The notes under the pieces: generated by a model
Told to the model about the DNA's origin: nothing
The model's database searches: none
The model's input: the letters and a program-made list of their open reading frames with translations, nothing else
Shown here: in pieces, positions 1 to 7,112 of the stretch
Numbering within the stretch: position 1 is the first letter of the stretch
Layout: each line of letters opens with the position of its first letter
DNA from: Bacteroidota bacterium
GTDB taxonomy: Bacteria > Bacteroidota > Bacteroidia > Bacteroidales > VadinHA17
NCBI GenBank assembly: GCA_030613125.1
Contig: JAUWMO010000138.1
Span: forward strand, 1-8,864
Length of the DNA stretch: 8,864 nucleotides
Reading direction: 5' to 3'
Made by a program: the position numbers and the translations under genes

Positions 1-623
1 ACCTTGTCTGCAATGGCATTAAGATCAACTATTGTGTTTTCAGTCCCCAGCTTCCCGCTCATATGAAAGTTTAAGTTTATTAGAGAAGCACTCATATTTG
101 ACGGAATATCCTCATATTCAATATCTGCATCCCTGATCTCAAACCTCCTCAGTCTGAGTTTTAAAGCACCCGATTCCTTTGATTCATCCGGTTCCTGTTC
201 AATGTTCTTATCACTTTCCTTTATTATATCCCAATTAGATTTACCTGATTCAAGAACAACCAGAGAGATCTCAGGTCTGTCAAATATTAACGAATTTATC
301 TCCGGTCCCTCCTTACTCAGAAGGCTTATAGGGTTAAAAATAACTTTGAATGATTTCAGGCTTATTATTGTATCTCCGGCAAACTCATCAATTCCTATTA
401 CTTTTAATTCATTTAGTTTAAGGCTCAATTTTGGAAAATGAGAGATTAGACTTATACTGAAGTTGTCGAAATCAATCTCAGCGTTGACATTTTCATTGAC
501 CTCTCTTTTCACTTTAAGCATCAAAGGGTCCTTAAAGAAAAGGGGTAAAATCAATAAAATAAGGAGAATAACAAGCAGGGGAGTCAATATTGCCTTAAAA
601 ATAATTTTAACGGATTTTTTCAT
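1..623 (-). CDS. AsmA-like envelope protein, N-terminal part (cut by the window edge)
   Basis: About 207 codons are visible, read leftward from an ATG at 621-623 and open to the left edge, so the C-terminal part is missing. A positively charged N-terminus (MKKSVK) is followed by one strongly hydrophobic segment at about residues 8-30, which suggests an inner-membrane anchor with the rest in the periplasm. Residues 45-120 have the alternating beta-strand pattern of AsmA proteins (VNAEIDFDNFSISLISHFPKLSLKLNEL in part, then a PEIS strand), and an acidic linker lies at about 136-150. AsmA-family proteins are long beta-groove proteins linked to envelope biogenesis and lipid transport; Bacteroidota members usually run to 800 residues or more. 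It starts 11 bases after the histidine kinase stop, so the two are probably co-transcribed. No Shine-Dalgarno is seen, only A/T-rich sequence, as is usual for the phylum. Family assignment is fairly secure; precise role unknown. Confidence 0.8.
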   Translation of the reverse strand, partial: MKKSVKIIFKAILTPLLVILLILLILPLFFKDPLMLKVKREVNENVNAEIDFDNFSISLISHFPKLSLKLNELKVIGIDEFAGDTIISLKSFKVIFNPISLLSKEGPEINSLIFDRPEISLVVLESGKSNWDIIKESDKNIEQEPDESKESGALKLRLRRFEIRDADIEYEDIPSNMSASLINLNFHMSGKLGTENTIVDLNAIADK

Positions 624-634
624 TTTCAATTATA

Positions 635-1966
635 TTAGTTGTCGGCTAATGTCTGAATCCCCTCATCATTGCTTCTGTTATTTTTAGCAAAGGGCAGTTC
701 GAAGAAGAAGACAGAGCCATGTCCGGGTTCAGAATCCACCCAAAGGTTCCCCCCCATCATGTCAACAAGTTGTTTACTAATTGCCAGACCGAGTCCGGCC
801 CCGCGATAAATTTTATCTAAATCATCCTCAATTTTCAGAAAACGGTCAAAAATAGCTTCCTGATTTACTTTCGAAATTCCAATCCCTGTATCTTTTACAA
901 AAAACAGAACCTTATTTGGAAATTGCCTGTAATAACCAAAAGTTACCTTCCCCGATTCAGTAAACTTTAAAGCATTATTCAAAAGATTTGAAATAATCTG
1001 TTTCAAACGATAAGGGTCAGCAAACATTTGATCAATGCTATCTTTCTTTGGAATATCAAAAACCAATTTTATCTTATCCTTCCCTGTTTTCATTCGTTCC
1101 GACTCAAAAGTGTCCCATAACTCTCTAAGCAATCTATTCAAATCAAACGACTTAGGTACAATCTTACCCTGTCCGACCTCAATTTGTGAAATATCAAGAA
1201 TCTCATTTATCAGGTTCAGCAAACTCTCTCCACTTTCTTTTATAATGCTTACATACTTATTTCGGGTTTTTTTATCAGTATCCTCCTTAAGTAACTGACA
1301 GAAACCAATAATACTATTCATTGGAGTCCGGATCTCATGCGACATATTTGCAAGAAATGAAGACTTCAATTTATCAGAGGTTTCCGCTCTCTTTTTTTCA
1401 TTAAAATAATATAGTTTGGTATAATATATAAAGAAAGAGATAATCACTATTGCAGGAATTAGTGTTAAAAGGTGATCTAATAACCGGTTTGCCTCCTCAG
1501 GATAGGGTGTGATCATTTCCGGAAAAAAATTTTCAAATACATAAAGTAAAGTAACGGTCACTGTAAGCATGAGAATCATTATAAATCCGAAAATGCCTTT
1601 AAAGAACAGAATAATAAATACAAGCAGCGCAAAAAACATATAAATAACGGGCCCTTCCGAACCTGCATTCTCAATCCATATAACAGATAATATTAAAAGA
1701 ATATATACAGATGAAAAGTAAAGAGTAGTGTGGTAGTTTTTCCTGATCCTGGAAATATAATAAAATAATGACATAATAATGACAGAAAACCCTGTCAGCA
1801 TCACTAAAACCTCTCCCATATGAAGTAAAATATTCCCAAAAAAGGAAATTAATGAAACTAACGCTCCAAAAGCCATAAATGCATTCAGGAATCTATGCTC
1901 CATTGGACAACCAACAGGATCACCTAGTATTATTCTTCCAATTTTGTCAGATGTTCTATTGTTCAA
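635..1966 (-). CDS. Membrane-bound sensor histidine kinase
   Basis: A 443-residue protein. About six hydrophobic segments (roughly residues 28-50, 52-72, 80-98, 105-122, 124-147, 164-185) form an N-terminal membrane sensor with no large periplasmic domain. The HisKA dimerisation domain follows, with the H-box SFLANMSHEIRTPMN and phosphoacceptor His210, then the HATPase domain: N-box near Asn326-Asn330 (ISNLLNNALKF), G1 box DTGIGIS (359-365), F-box FDRF, and G2 box GAGLGLAI (389-396). There is no receiver domain, so it is a classical kinase, and no response regulator is nearby. Start choice: an in-frame stop lies four codons upstream of a TTG at 1964-1966, so the start is that TTG (used here) or the ATG at 1901-1903, residue 22. 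I prefer TTG because the ILGDP...EHRFLN stretch resembles conserved N-termini of related Bacteroidota kinases (from memory). It is followed by the AsmA-like gene. Signal sensed is unknown. Confidence 0.93.
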   Translation of the reverse strand: MNNRTSDKIGRIILGDPVGCPMEHRFLNAFMAFGALVSLISFFGNILLHMGEVLVMLTGFSVIIMSLFYYISRIRKNYHTTLYFSSVYILLILSVIWIENAGSEGPVIYMFFALLVFIILFFKGIFGFIMILMLTVTVTLLYVFENFFPEMITPYPEEANRLLDHLLTLIPAIVIISFFIYYTKLYYFNEKKRAETSDKLKSSFLANMSHEIRTPMNSIIGFCQLLKEDTDKKTRNKYVSIIKESGESLLNLINEILDISQIEVGQGKIVPKSFDLNRLLRELWDTFESERMKTGKDKIKLVFDIPKKDSIDQMFADPYRLKQIISNLLNNALKFTESGKVTFGYYRQFPNKVLFFVKDTGIGISKVNQEAIFDRFLKIEDDLDKIYRGAGLGLAISKQLVDMMGGNLWVDSEPGHGSVFFFELPFAKNNRSNDEGIQTLADN

Positions 1967-2144
1967 AATATCTTGTTAGTTAGTACTTGAGAAAACTCCA
2001 ATTGCTGCAAAGATGACAAAAAAATGGAAAACAAATTATTTGGATTGTCAAAATATGGAGTTCCTTTCATATTTACCAATTATTACATAAATAGACATGT
2101 TCTATTTTTCTATTCAGGTAAAAGAGTAATTGAGCATATTTTTC

Positions 2145-2238
2145 TATATTTGCGTGAATTTTGAATGCGTAGCTTAATCCTCACAATAACGTAAGAAAAT
2201 AATATCTTTGAATTAATAAAAAGGACCCGTAGCTTAAT
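2145..2238 (+). repeat. Short direct repeat of the tRNA 5' region with its -7-like element
   Basis: The 11 bases CGTAGCTTAAT at 2168-2178 recur exactly at 2228-2238 inside the tRNA-Arg gene, 60 bases apart. Each copy is preceded by a TAnnTTTG-type element (TATATTTG at 2145-2152 and TATCTTTG at 2203-2210), with 15 and 17 bases between element and repeat. Sequence after the upstream copy does not fold as a tRNA. This may be a decayed duplication of a tRNA promoter and 5' end, or chance similarity in AT-rich DNA. Confidence 0.4.
2203..2210 (+). promoter_or_regulatory. Putative -7 promoter element of the tRNA-Arg gene
   Basis: TATCTTTG matches the Bacteroidota sigma-factor -7 consensus TAnnTTTG and ends 12 bases before the mature tRNA 5' end. 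No convincing TTG -33 element is seen 17-23 bases upstream, so the call rests on the -7 match and its position. Confidence 0.5.
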
Positions 2239-2296
2239 TGGATAGAGCACCTGGCTACGGACCAGGAGGTTGGGGGTTCGAGTCCCTTCGGGTTCG
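2223..2296 (+). tRNA. tRNA-Arg (anticodon ACG)
   Basis: The sequence folds as a full cloverleaf. The 7-bp acceptor stem is GGACCCG (2223-2229) with CGGGTTC (2289-2295, one G-T pair), and the discriminator base is G at 2296. The D arm is GCTT/GAGC. The anticodon stem CCTGG/CCAGG is perfect, with loop CTACGGA and anticodon ACG at 2257-2259 (read as ICG after deamination, decoding CGU/CGC/CGA). The T loop is TTCGAGT, closed by a five-pair stem containing two G-T pairs. The 3' CCA is not encoded. It lies between the divergent histidine kinase and lipoprotein operons and is followed by a hairpin terminator. Confidence 0.97.
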
Positions 2297-2302
2297 CAAT
2301 AA

Positions 2303-2338
2303 GGGAACAAAATATCAATAATTATGTTCCCGCTTTTT
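2303..2338 (+). terminator. Probable intrinsic terminator of the tRNA-Arg transcript
   Basis: A 7-bp perfect stem GGGAACA (2303-2309) / TGTTCCC (2325-2331) with a 15-base AT-rich loop is followed by GC and five T residues (2334-2338). It starts seven bases after the tRNA 3' end, which fits termination of this single-gene transcript. The loop is long and the T tract short, so strength is uncertain. Confidence 0.65.
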
Positions 2339-2403
2339 CAGAAATACTATCTCATATTTTAAAAAATTATCTTATGCTTTCTTCTAACTTAAAATGTTTA
2401 ATC

Positions 2404-3297
2404 ATGAAAAATTCCTTTATTTTAACTTTCCTGACATTATCTCTTATATCAATTATGATATCCGGATGTAACAGAAAAGAAAATTCGGATGACTCTAAAA
2501 AATTTGGTTCGGTGGATGATTCCAGTACAGTAATGACTATAGAGGATCTGGACTGGAAACTTGGTGCTCAATCATATACTTTCAGAAAATTTACACTGGA
2601 AGATGCACTTGTAAAAATGAAAGACCTTGGTCTGCATTATGTGGAAATTTACAACGGCCAGGAAATAGGCGGAGGTGTTGATGGGGAGATCCATTTCACT
2701 ATGAGCCCTGAATTAAGGGAAAAAGTGCTTCAATTAGCAGCAGCAAATGATATAAAAATAGTACAATATGGTGTTACCAGTGGGAAAAATGAAACAGAAT
2801 GGGTAGAGCATTTTGAATTTGCCAAAGCAATGGGTATTACTACAATCACCTCTGAGCCAAAAACAGAGGATCTGGATATGGTTAACGATCTTGCAAAGGA
2901 GTATGACATAAAAATAGCTATTCACAACCATCCGCAACCATCCCTTTACTGGAATCCTGATAAGGTATTGGCTGCAGCCGAGGGGAGGGAGATGATTGGC
3001 GCTTGCGCCGATGTCGGTCATTGGAAACGATCAGGTCTGGATCCTGTTGAGTGTCTTAAGAAACTGGAAGGAAAAATCTTTACTTTTCACATCAAAGATA
3101 TTGAGAAAGCCGAAAAAGAAGCTCATGACGTAGTTTGGGGAACAGGTGTTTGTGATATTGGTGAAGTGATCAAAGAGATGCACAGACAAAAATTTAAAGG
3201 ATTATGGTCGATAGAACACGAAGCGAATCCGGAAAATCCGGTACCGGAAATTGAGAAGTCCCTGGTATTTTTTAAAGAACAGGTAAGTAAGCTTTAG
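2404..3297 (+). CDS. Secreted lipoprotein, sugar phosphate isomerase/epimerase-like TIM barrel (AP endonuclease 2 family)
   Basis: A 297-residue lipoprotein. I start it at the ATG at 2404 rather than an in-frame ATG at 2374, because the 2404 start gives a clean type II signal peptide: MKNSF, a hydrophobic core, and lipobox MISGC with Cys22. An acidic linker follows, then a xylose-isomerase-like TIM barrel from about residue 51 (LGAQSYTFRKF) to the end. The four metal ligands expected for this fold are all in place: Glu151 (TSEP), Asp203 (ADVGH), His229 (FHIKD) and Glu271 (SIEHE). His174, His176 and His206 also line the predicted site. The fold includes inosose and ketose isomerases, epimerases and dehydratases; the substrate cannot be read from sequence, although a sugar or cyclitol derivative is likely. 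The mature protein should sit in the periplasm or at the cell surface. The next gene starts one base after the stop, so the pair is almost certainly co-transcribed. Confidence 0.9.
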   Translation: MKNSFILTFLTLSLISIMISGCNRKENSDDSKKFGSVDDSSTVMTIEDLDWKLGAQSYTFRKFTLEDALVKMKDLGLHYVEIYNGQEIGGGVDGEIHFTMSPELREKVLQLAAANDIKIVQYGVTSGKNETEWVEHFEFAKAMGITTITSEPKTEDLDMVNDLAKEYDIKIAIHNHPQPSLYWNPDKVLAAAEGREMIGACADVGHWKRSGLDPVECLKKLEGKIFTFHIKDIEKAEKEAHDVVWGTGVCDIGEVIKEMHRQKFKGLWSIEHEANPENPVPEIEKSLVFFKEQVSKL

Positions 3298-3298
3298 A

Positions 3299-4180
3299 AT
3301 GAAAATAAAAACATTTTATCTATCAATCTATCTGTTATCTCTCTTTATCCTGAATTGTTGCAAACCCACAGCTAATAATAATAATAATAATGAGTGTTTA
3401 ATAAATAAAATCGATTCATTAAAAAATGCCGGGTATGTAATTGTTGATTATCATGCACATTTGAAAGGTGGATTAACCATACAAGAACTTCTTGAACATT
3501 CAGAAAAAACTGGGATTAAATATGGCGTAGCCGCCAATTGTGGCGATGGCTTCCCTATACAAAATGATTCTTCCTTATCTGTCTATTATCGTTCTCTGAA
3601 TAAATATCCGGTTTATGTGGCTATGCAGGCTGAAGGCAGGGAGTGGATAAATATTTTCAATCATGATTCAGTTGCTTTGTTCGATTATGTATTTACCGAT
3701 GCGCTAACCTTCTCTGATCCTAAAGGAAGAAGAACGAGGCTCTGGATAAACGAAGAAGTTTTTATTGAAAATGTTGATTCATTTATGAATTATTATGTTG
3801 ACCAGATAGTGGATATCATTAATAATGAACCTGTAGACATATTTGTAAATCCTTCTTTCTTACCTGAAATAATCCGTGACCAATATGACGAACTTTGGAC
3901 GCCAGAACGAATGCTAAGGGTAATAAATGCACTCAGGGAAAACAATATAGCATTGGAGATAAATGCCCGCTATAAAATTCCCGATCCTGCATTTATCAAA
4001 CTTGCCAGAAATTATGGTGTTAAATTTACATTTGGAACGAACAATGGAGGCGCAGATCTTGGTTACCTGGAATACTGTTTACAAATGATTGATGAGTGCA
4101 GTTTGAAACCTGAAGATTTCTGGAATCCCGCCCCGAAAGCTTTCAGGGCAATGTCCATTTATTTTCTCCCCAGACTATAA
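3299..4180 (+). CDS. Putative lipoprotein with a divergent PHP-like metal-dependent hydrolase fold
   Basis: A 293-residue protein starting one base after the isomerase-like gene. The N-terminus (MKIKTFYLSIYLLSLFILNCC) looks like a lipoprotein signal with Cys20 or Cys21 as the lipidated residue; Asn at -1 is not the usual Gly/Ala/Ser. Six consecutive Asn residues follow at 26-31. The body resembles the PHP/amidohydrolase-like fold: VDYHAH at 49-54 (His52, His54) gives the first HxH motif, AEGREW near 111-116 offers Glu112, and LEINAR (219-224) offers Glu220. The positions where PHP enzymes usually keep further His/Asp ligands read FVNPSFLP and FGTNNGGAD instead, so the metal site may be reduced or altered. 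Catalytic activity and substrate are unknown. Its tight coupling to the isomerase-like lipoprotein suggests the two act on the same extracytoplasmic compound. An uncharacterised family is the safest label; the PHP link is moderate. Confidence 0.75.
   Translation: MKIKTFYLSIYLLSLFILNCCKPTANNNNNNECLINKIDSLKNAGYVIVDYHAHLKGGLTIQELLEHSEKTGIKYGVAANCGDGFPIQNDSSLSVYYRSLNKYPVYVAMQAEGREWINIFNHDSVALFDYVFTDALTFSDPKGRRTRLWINEEVFIENVDSFMNYYVDQIVDIINNEPVDIFVNPSFLPEIIRDQYDELWTPERMLRVINALRENNIALEINARYKIPDPAFIKLARNYGVKFTFGTNNGGADLGYLEYCLQMIDECSLKPEDFWNPAPKAFRAMSIYFLPRL
3374..3391 (+). repeat. (AAT)6 trinucleotide repeat in the PHP-like lipoprotein gene
   Basis: Six exact AAT units encode Asn26-Asn31, just after the predicted lipidation site. 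Gain or loss of whole units would change only the length of the tether and would keep the reading frame. Confidence 0.95.
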
Positions 4181-4227
4181 CTGTGGATTATATAAGGATT
4201 TATTAAAAAAATGAATAACAGGTATTA

Positions 4228-5145
4228 TTACCAATCTCGTCCGGGAACGTCATTTTTAAACATTTCCACGCAGCCTCTGTCCTGTAATGTAATGTAGCAG
4301 GTTTTTCCGTCTTTTCCTCCGAAGGAGATATTCGAAGGTTTTTTACCTATTAAATGAATCTCTCTTAAGAGTGTTCCCCCGGGTGACAATATAGCAACAG
4401 TTCCTTTACCATTTCGGGTAATATAGAGATTTCCTTTTTTATCACAACGCATTCCGTCAAGTCCAAAGTCTTCAAATTCATAAAACAGCCTCTTGTTGCT
4501 TATCTCTCCTTTCGCAGAAATCTCATAGGCCCAAACTTTTCGCTGAATGCTTTCATTCACATACAGGAGATCATCTTCAGGGGAGACTTCCACTCCGTTT
4601 GTAGTTCCCATGTTATCCTCAAGAAGCATCAACTGACCTTCAGTATCTACCATCCAAAGTTTCCCTGTTGAATCATCCCAGTCAGGATCACTAAGATATA
4701 AAGTATTATCAGAAGCAATTGCCAGATCATTTGGCTGGTTCAACTCTGTTCCGTGTACATATACTGAAATTTCTTTTGTATCCATATCCACACTTAATAT
4801 ATTATGGCCTGTATAATCTGCCACCAACATTGATCCGTTTGAATGAAAACGAATTCCATTACCGGTACTCCCCTCTGGCAGATCCAGGAAAAGTTCTGCC
4901 TTCCCGTTGGCTGAAACCATCCCTATTGTTCCGGCACGGTCATAATTTACTACATATAGAATTCCGTTATGATCCACAGCAGGTCCCTCAATCCCTGAAG
5001 TAAATTCACCAGGAACTGTAAAGTCAGTTGCCTGAAAGAGCTTAAGATCCTCAATTCCGCCTAATTTACCGGATTTTTTTCTGTCTTGATTCCCGCATCC
5101 TAAAACCAGGATCAGGCCAAGAAACAAATTCAGGAATAATTTCAT
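4228..5145 (-). CDS. Secreted lipoprotein, SMP-30/gluconolactonase-like beta-propeller
   Basis: A 305-residue lipoprotein. I start it at the ATG at 5143-5145, because it opens directly into a type II signal peptide (MKLFLNLFLGLILVLGC, Cys17); an in-frame TTG at 5164-5166 would add seven residues before it. The mature part is a six-bladed propeller of the SMP-30/gluconolactonase/LRE type, with repeated strands such as NGILYVVNYD, SMLVADYTGH, NTLYLSDPDW and GNLYITRNGKG. Residues in the positions of the metal and substrate site are present: Glu53 (EGPAVD), Asn139 (QPND), Asn183 (TTNGV) and Asp230 (GLDGM). Family members hydrolyse aldonolactones or related lactones with a divalent metal. It is the last gene of the leftward group, with 24 bases between its ATG and the stop of the NagB-PIG-L gene. 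Location outside the cytoplasm while its neighbours are cytoplasmic suggests a step on a sugar lactone before uptake, but the substrate is not known. Confidence 0.9.
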   Translation of the reverse strand: MKLFLNLFLGLILVLGCGNQDRKKSGKLGGIEDLKLFQATDFTVPGEFTSGIEGPAVDHNGILYVVNYDRAGTIGMVSANGKAELFLDLPEGSTGNGIRFHSNGSMLVADYTGHNILSVDMDTKEISVYVHGTELNQPNDLAIASDNTLYLSDPDWDDSTGKLWMVDTEGQLMLLEDNMGTTNGVEVSPEDDLLYVNESIQRKVWAYEISAKGEISNKRLFYEFEDFGLDGMRCDKKGNLYITRNGKGTVAILSPGGTLLREIHLIGKKPSNISFGGKDGKTCYITLQDRGCVEMFKNDVPGRDW

Positions 5146-5169
5146 GTGTTTAAAAATTTGTAACAAGTG

Positions 5170-7104
5170 TTAAGGTAAATATCTTACAAAAGCTTCAAAA
5201 GCTTCATATTCAGCCATTCCAAGTTTATCATACAGTACTGCTGTAGCATGGTTACGTGCTTCAGCACGTTGCCAGAATTCCCGTTCGTCACTTCCCGGAA
5301 ACAATGCGCTATCCTTTTGCGACTGATGCTTGAAAATGGCTTTTCTCTTTCGTTCCACCTCATCGGGGCTAAGTGGAACAGCCATATCAACCTCAGAAAT
5401 ATTCCACTCCTGCCAGGCACCACGATAAAGCCACACATAACAATCTTGTATCCAGTCACTGTCCTTAACTTCGTCAAGGGCTCTCAAAATTGCATCCAGG
5501 CAAACACGGTGGGTTCCATGTGGATCGGAAAGGTCCCCGGCAGCATAGATCTGATGTGGCTGTATTTTTTCCAGCAGGTCTACAATAATATCGACATCCT
5601 TTTTACCAAAAGGCTTCTTCTTAACCGTCCCGGTCTCATAAAAAGGCATATCCAGGAAATGAATATTCTCTTCCGGAATTCCAACGAAACGGCATGCTGA
5701 TTTTGCTTCACCTTCTCTAATAAGAGTTTTAACCTGCCTTACTTCTTCTGAATCTACCTGTCCTGGTTGTTTATTCCTAATGAAATCCTGAACCTGTCTG
5801 AACAAGGCTTCATAGTCAGGACCTTCTGCACCAAATGATTTCTGGTAATCAGTTACAAAATCGGCAAATCGAATTACGTCATCATCAAATACTGCAATAT
5901 TACCTGATGTTTGGTAAGCTACATGGACTTCATTACCGTGATCAGCCAGGCGAATAAATGTCCCTCCCATCGATATTACATCATCATCAGGATGCGGACT
6001 AAATATGACTACTCTTTTTGGGAAAGGCTTAGCTCTTTCAGGCCTGTTTGTATCATCGGCATTAGGTTTCCCTCCGGGCCATCCGGTAATTGTATGTTGA
6101 AGATCGTTAAATATTTTCAGATTAATCCTATATGCAGAACCGTACTCAGCCGCAAGATCACTCATACCATTATCATTGTAATCGCGATTTGTAAGTTTTA
6201 ATATAGGTTTATCTACATGCTGGCAAAGCCACACAACTGCTTTCCGTATCATTTTCTCATCCCATTTACAATCTCCCACAAGCCATGGGGTTTTCATCCT
6301 GGTTAACTCAGCTGCTGCCGCAGTATCAACTATTATTTTCGTGTTTGGATGTGACTGGAGATAACTTGCAGGCAGTGCATCGCTGACCGAATCCTCTACC
6401 GTTTGTTTAACTATTTTTGCTTTCCCCTCACCCCAGGCCATCAGGATGACCTTTTTTGCTTCAACAAATGTTCCTATTCCCATGGTTATTGCCCTTCGAG
6501 GCACATTTTCTTCACCAAAGAAATCACTTGAAGCATCAGCAACCGTTAAGGAATCGAGAGCGATCAGGCGTGTCCGTGAATTTTTATAAGACCCAGGCTC
6601 GTTGAAGCCAATATGACCGGTTCTGCCAATACCTAATAATTGCAAATCTATACCTCCGAATTCAGCTATTTTTTCTTCGTACCAGTTGCAGAAGGCCTGA
6701 ACTTTTTCTAACGGTAATGTTCCGTCAGGAATATGAATATTCTTTTCTTTTATATCAATATGATCAAACAAATGTTCTCTCATGAACCTGACATAACTTT
6801 GAAGTTCTTCGGGATTCATGGGATAATACTCATCGGTATTGAAAGTGACTACATTTTGGAAACTCAGTCCCTTTTTGTGGAGCCGGACCAACTCTTCATA
6901 CACTCCCACCGGTGTTGAACCAGTAGGAAATCCAAGAACACAAACTTTCTTCTGTTTCTGTTTAAGAGTAATTAACCCGGCAATTTCCTTTGCTACAATT
7001 TTAGAAGCCTTACTTTCTTCAGGAAAAATCCACGTTGGAATTTTCTCATATCTGACAAGATTAACGTCCAGTCCCTGATTTACTATATTTGGTTCATTCT
7101 TCAT
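5170..7104 (-). CDS. Glucosamine-6-phosphate deaminase-like protein fused to a PIG-L/LmbE-like deacetylase
   Basis: A 644-residue two-domain protein with no signal peptide, so cytoplasmic. Residues about 20-270 form a NagB domain, which converts glucosamine-6-phosphate to fructose-6-phosphate and ammonia: phosphate-binding loop GFPTGSTPVGVYEEL (58-72), FNTDEYYP with Asp91 (equivalent to E. coli Asp72), and GIGRTGHIGFNEPGS (158-172) with His164 and Glu169. The residue matching E. coli Asp141 is Thr162, and the preceding Asn is Arg161. After a linker (about 270-362), residues 363-644 form a PIG-L/LmbE domain, a zinc N-deacetylase fold: FSPHPDDD (His371, Asp373, Asp374) and SDPHGTH (His529, His532). 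Long fusions of this kind are known from Bacteroidota and are annotated as glucosamine-6-phosphate deaminase. It lies 72 bases downstream of the ROK kinase gene and 24 bases upstream of the lactonase-like gene, all on one strand. Deacetylation followed by deamination in one polypeptide is plausible but inferred. Confidence 0.93.
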   Translation of the reverse strand: MKNEPNIVNQGLDVNLVRYEKIPTWIFPEESKASKIVAKEIAGLITLKQKQKKVCVLGFPTGSTPVGVYEELVRLHKKGLSFQNVVTFNTDEYYPMNPEELQSYVRFMREHLFDHIDIKEKNIHIPDGTLPLEKVQAFCNWYEEKIAEFGGIDLQLLGIGRTGHIGFNEPGSYKNSRTRLIALDSLTVADASSDFFGEENVPRRAITMGIGTFVEAKKVILMAWGEGKAKIVKQTVEDSVSDALPASYLQSHPNTKIIVDTAAAAELTRMKTPWLVGDCKWDEKMIRKAVVWLCQHVDKPILKLTNRDYNDNGMSDLAAEYGSAYRINLKIFNDLQHTITGWPGGKPNADDTNRPERAKPFPKRVVIFSPHPDDDVISMGGTFIRLADHGNEVHVAYQTSGNIAVFDDDVIRFADFVTDYQKSFGAEGPDYEALFRQVQDFIRNKQPGQVDSEEVRQVKTLIREGEAKSACRFVGIPEENIHFLDMPFYETGTVKKKPFGKKDVDIIVDLLEKIQPHQIYAAGDLSDPHGTHRVCLDAILRALDEVKDSDWIQDCYVWLYRGAWQEWNISEVDMAVPLSPDEVERKRKAIFKHQSQKDSALFPGSDEREFWQRAEARNHATAVLYDKLGMAEYEAFEAFVRYLP

Positions 7105-7112
7105 TTCAAATT

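Noticed and set aside
202..687. Two plus-strand open frames of 74-79 residues
   Set aside because: They lie antisense to the AsmA-like gene and the end of the histidine kinase gene, with low-complexity hydrophobic translations and no recognisable domain.
1994..2062. 7-base inverted repeat AACTCCA/TGGAGTT upstream of the histidine kinase
   Set aside because: The arms are 55 bases apart with no other symmetry; expected by chance at this length.
2110..2310. Minus-strand open frame encoding EGTRTPNLLVRSQVLYPIKL
   Set aside because: This is the well-known false protein made by translating the antisense strand of a tRNA gene; it overlaps the tRNA-Arg completely.
2223..2403. tRNA-Arg as an integration site for a mobile element
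   Set aside because: No integrase gene and no repeat of the tRNA 3' end downstream were found; a terminator and ordinary lipoprotein genes follow.
4181..4227. Possible bidirectional terminator between the convergent genes
   Set aside because: An AT-only stem (ATTTATT with AATGAAT) can be drawn, but it has no GC-rich stem or following T tract on either strand.
5248..5700. 150-residue plus-strand open frame and other frames inside 5170-7104
   Set aside because: Antisense or out-of-frame shadows of the NagB-PIG-L gene, whose motifs are clear across the full length.
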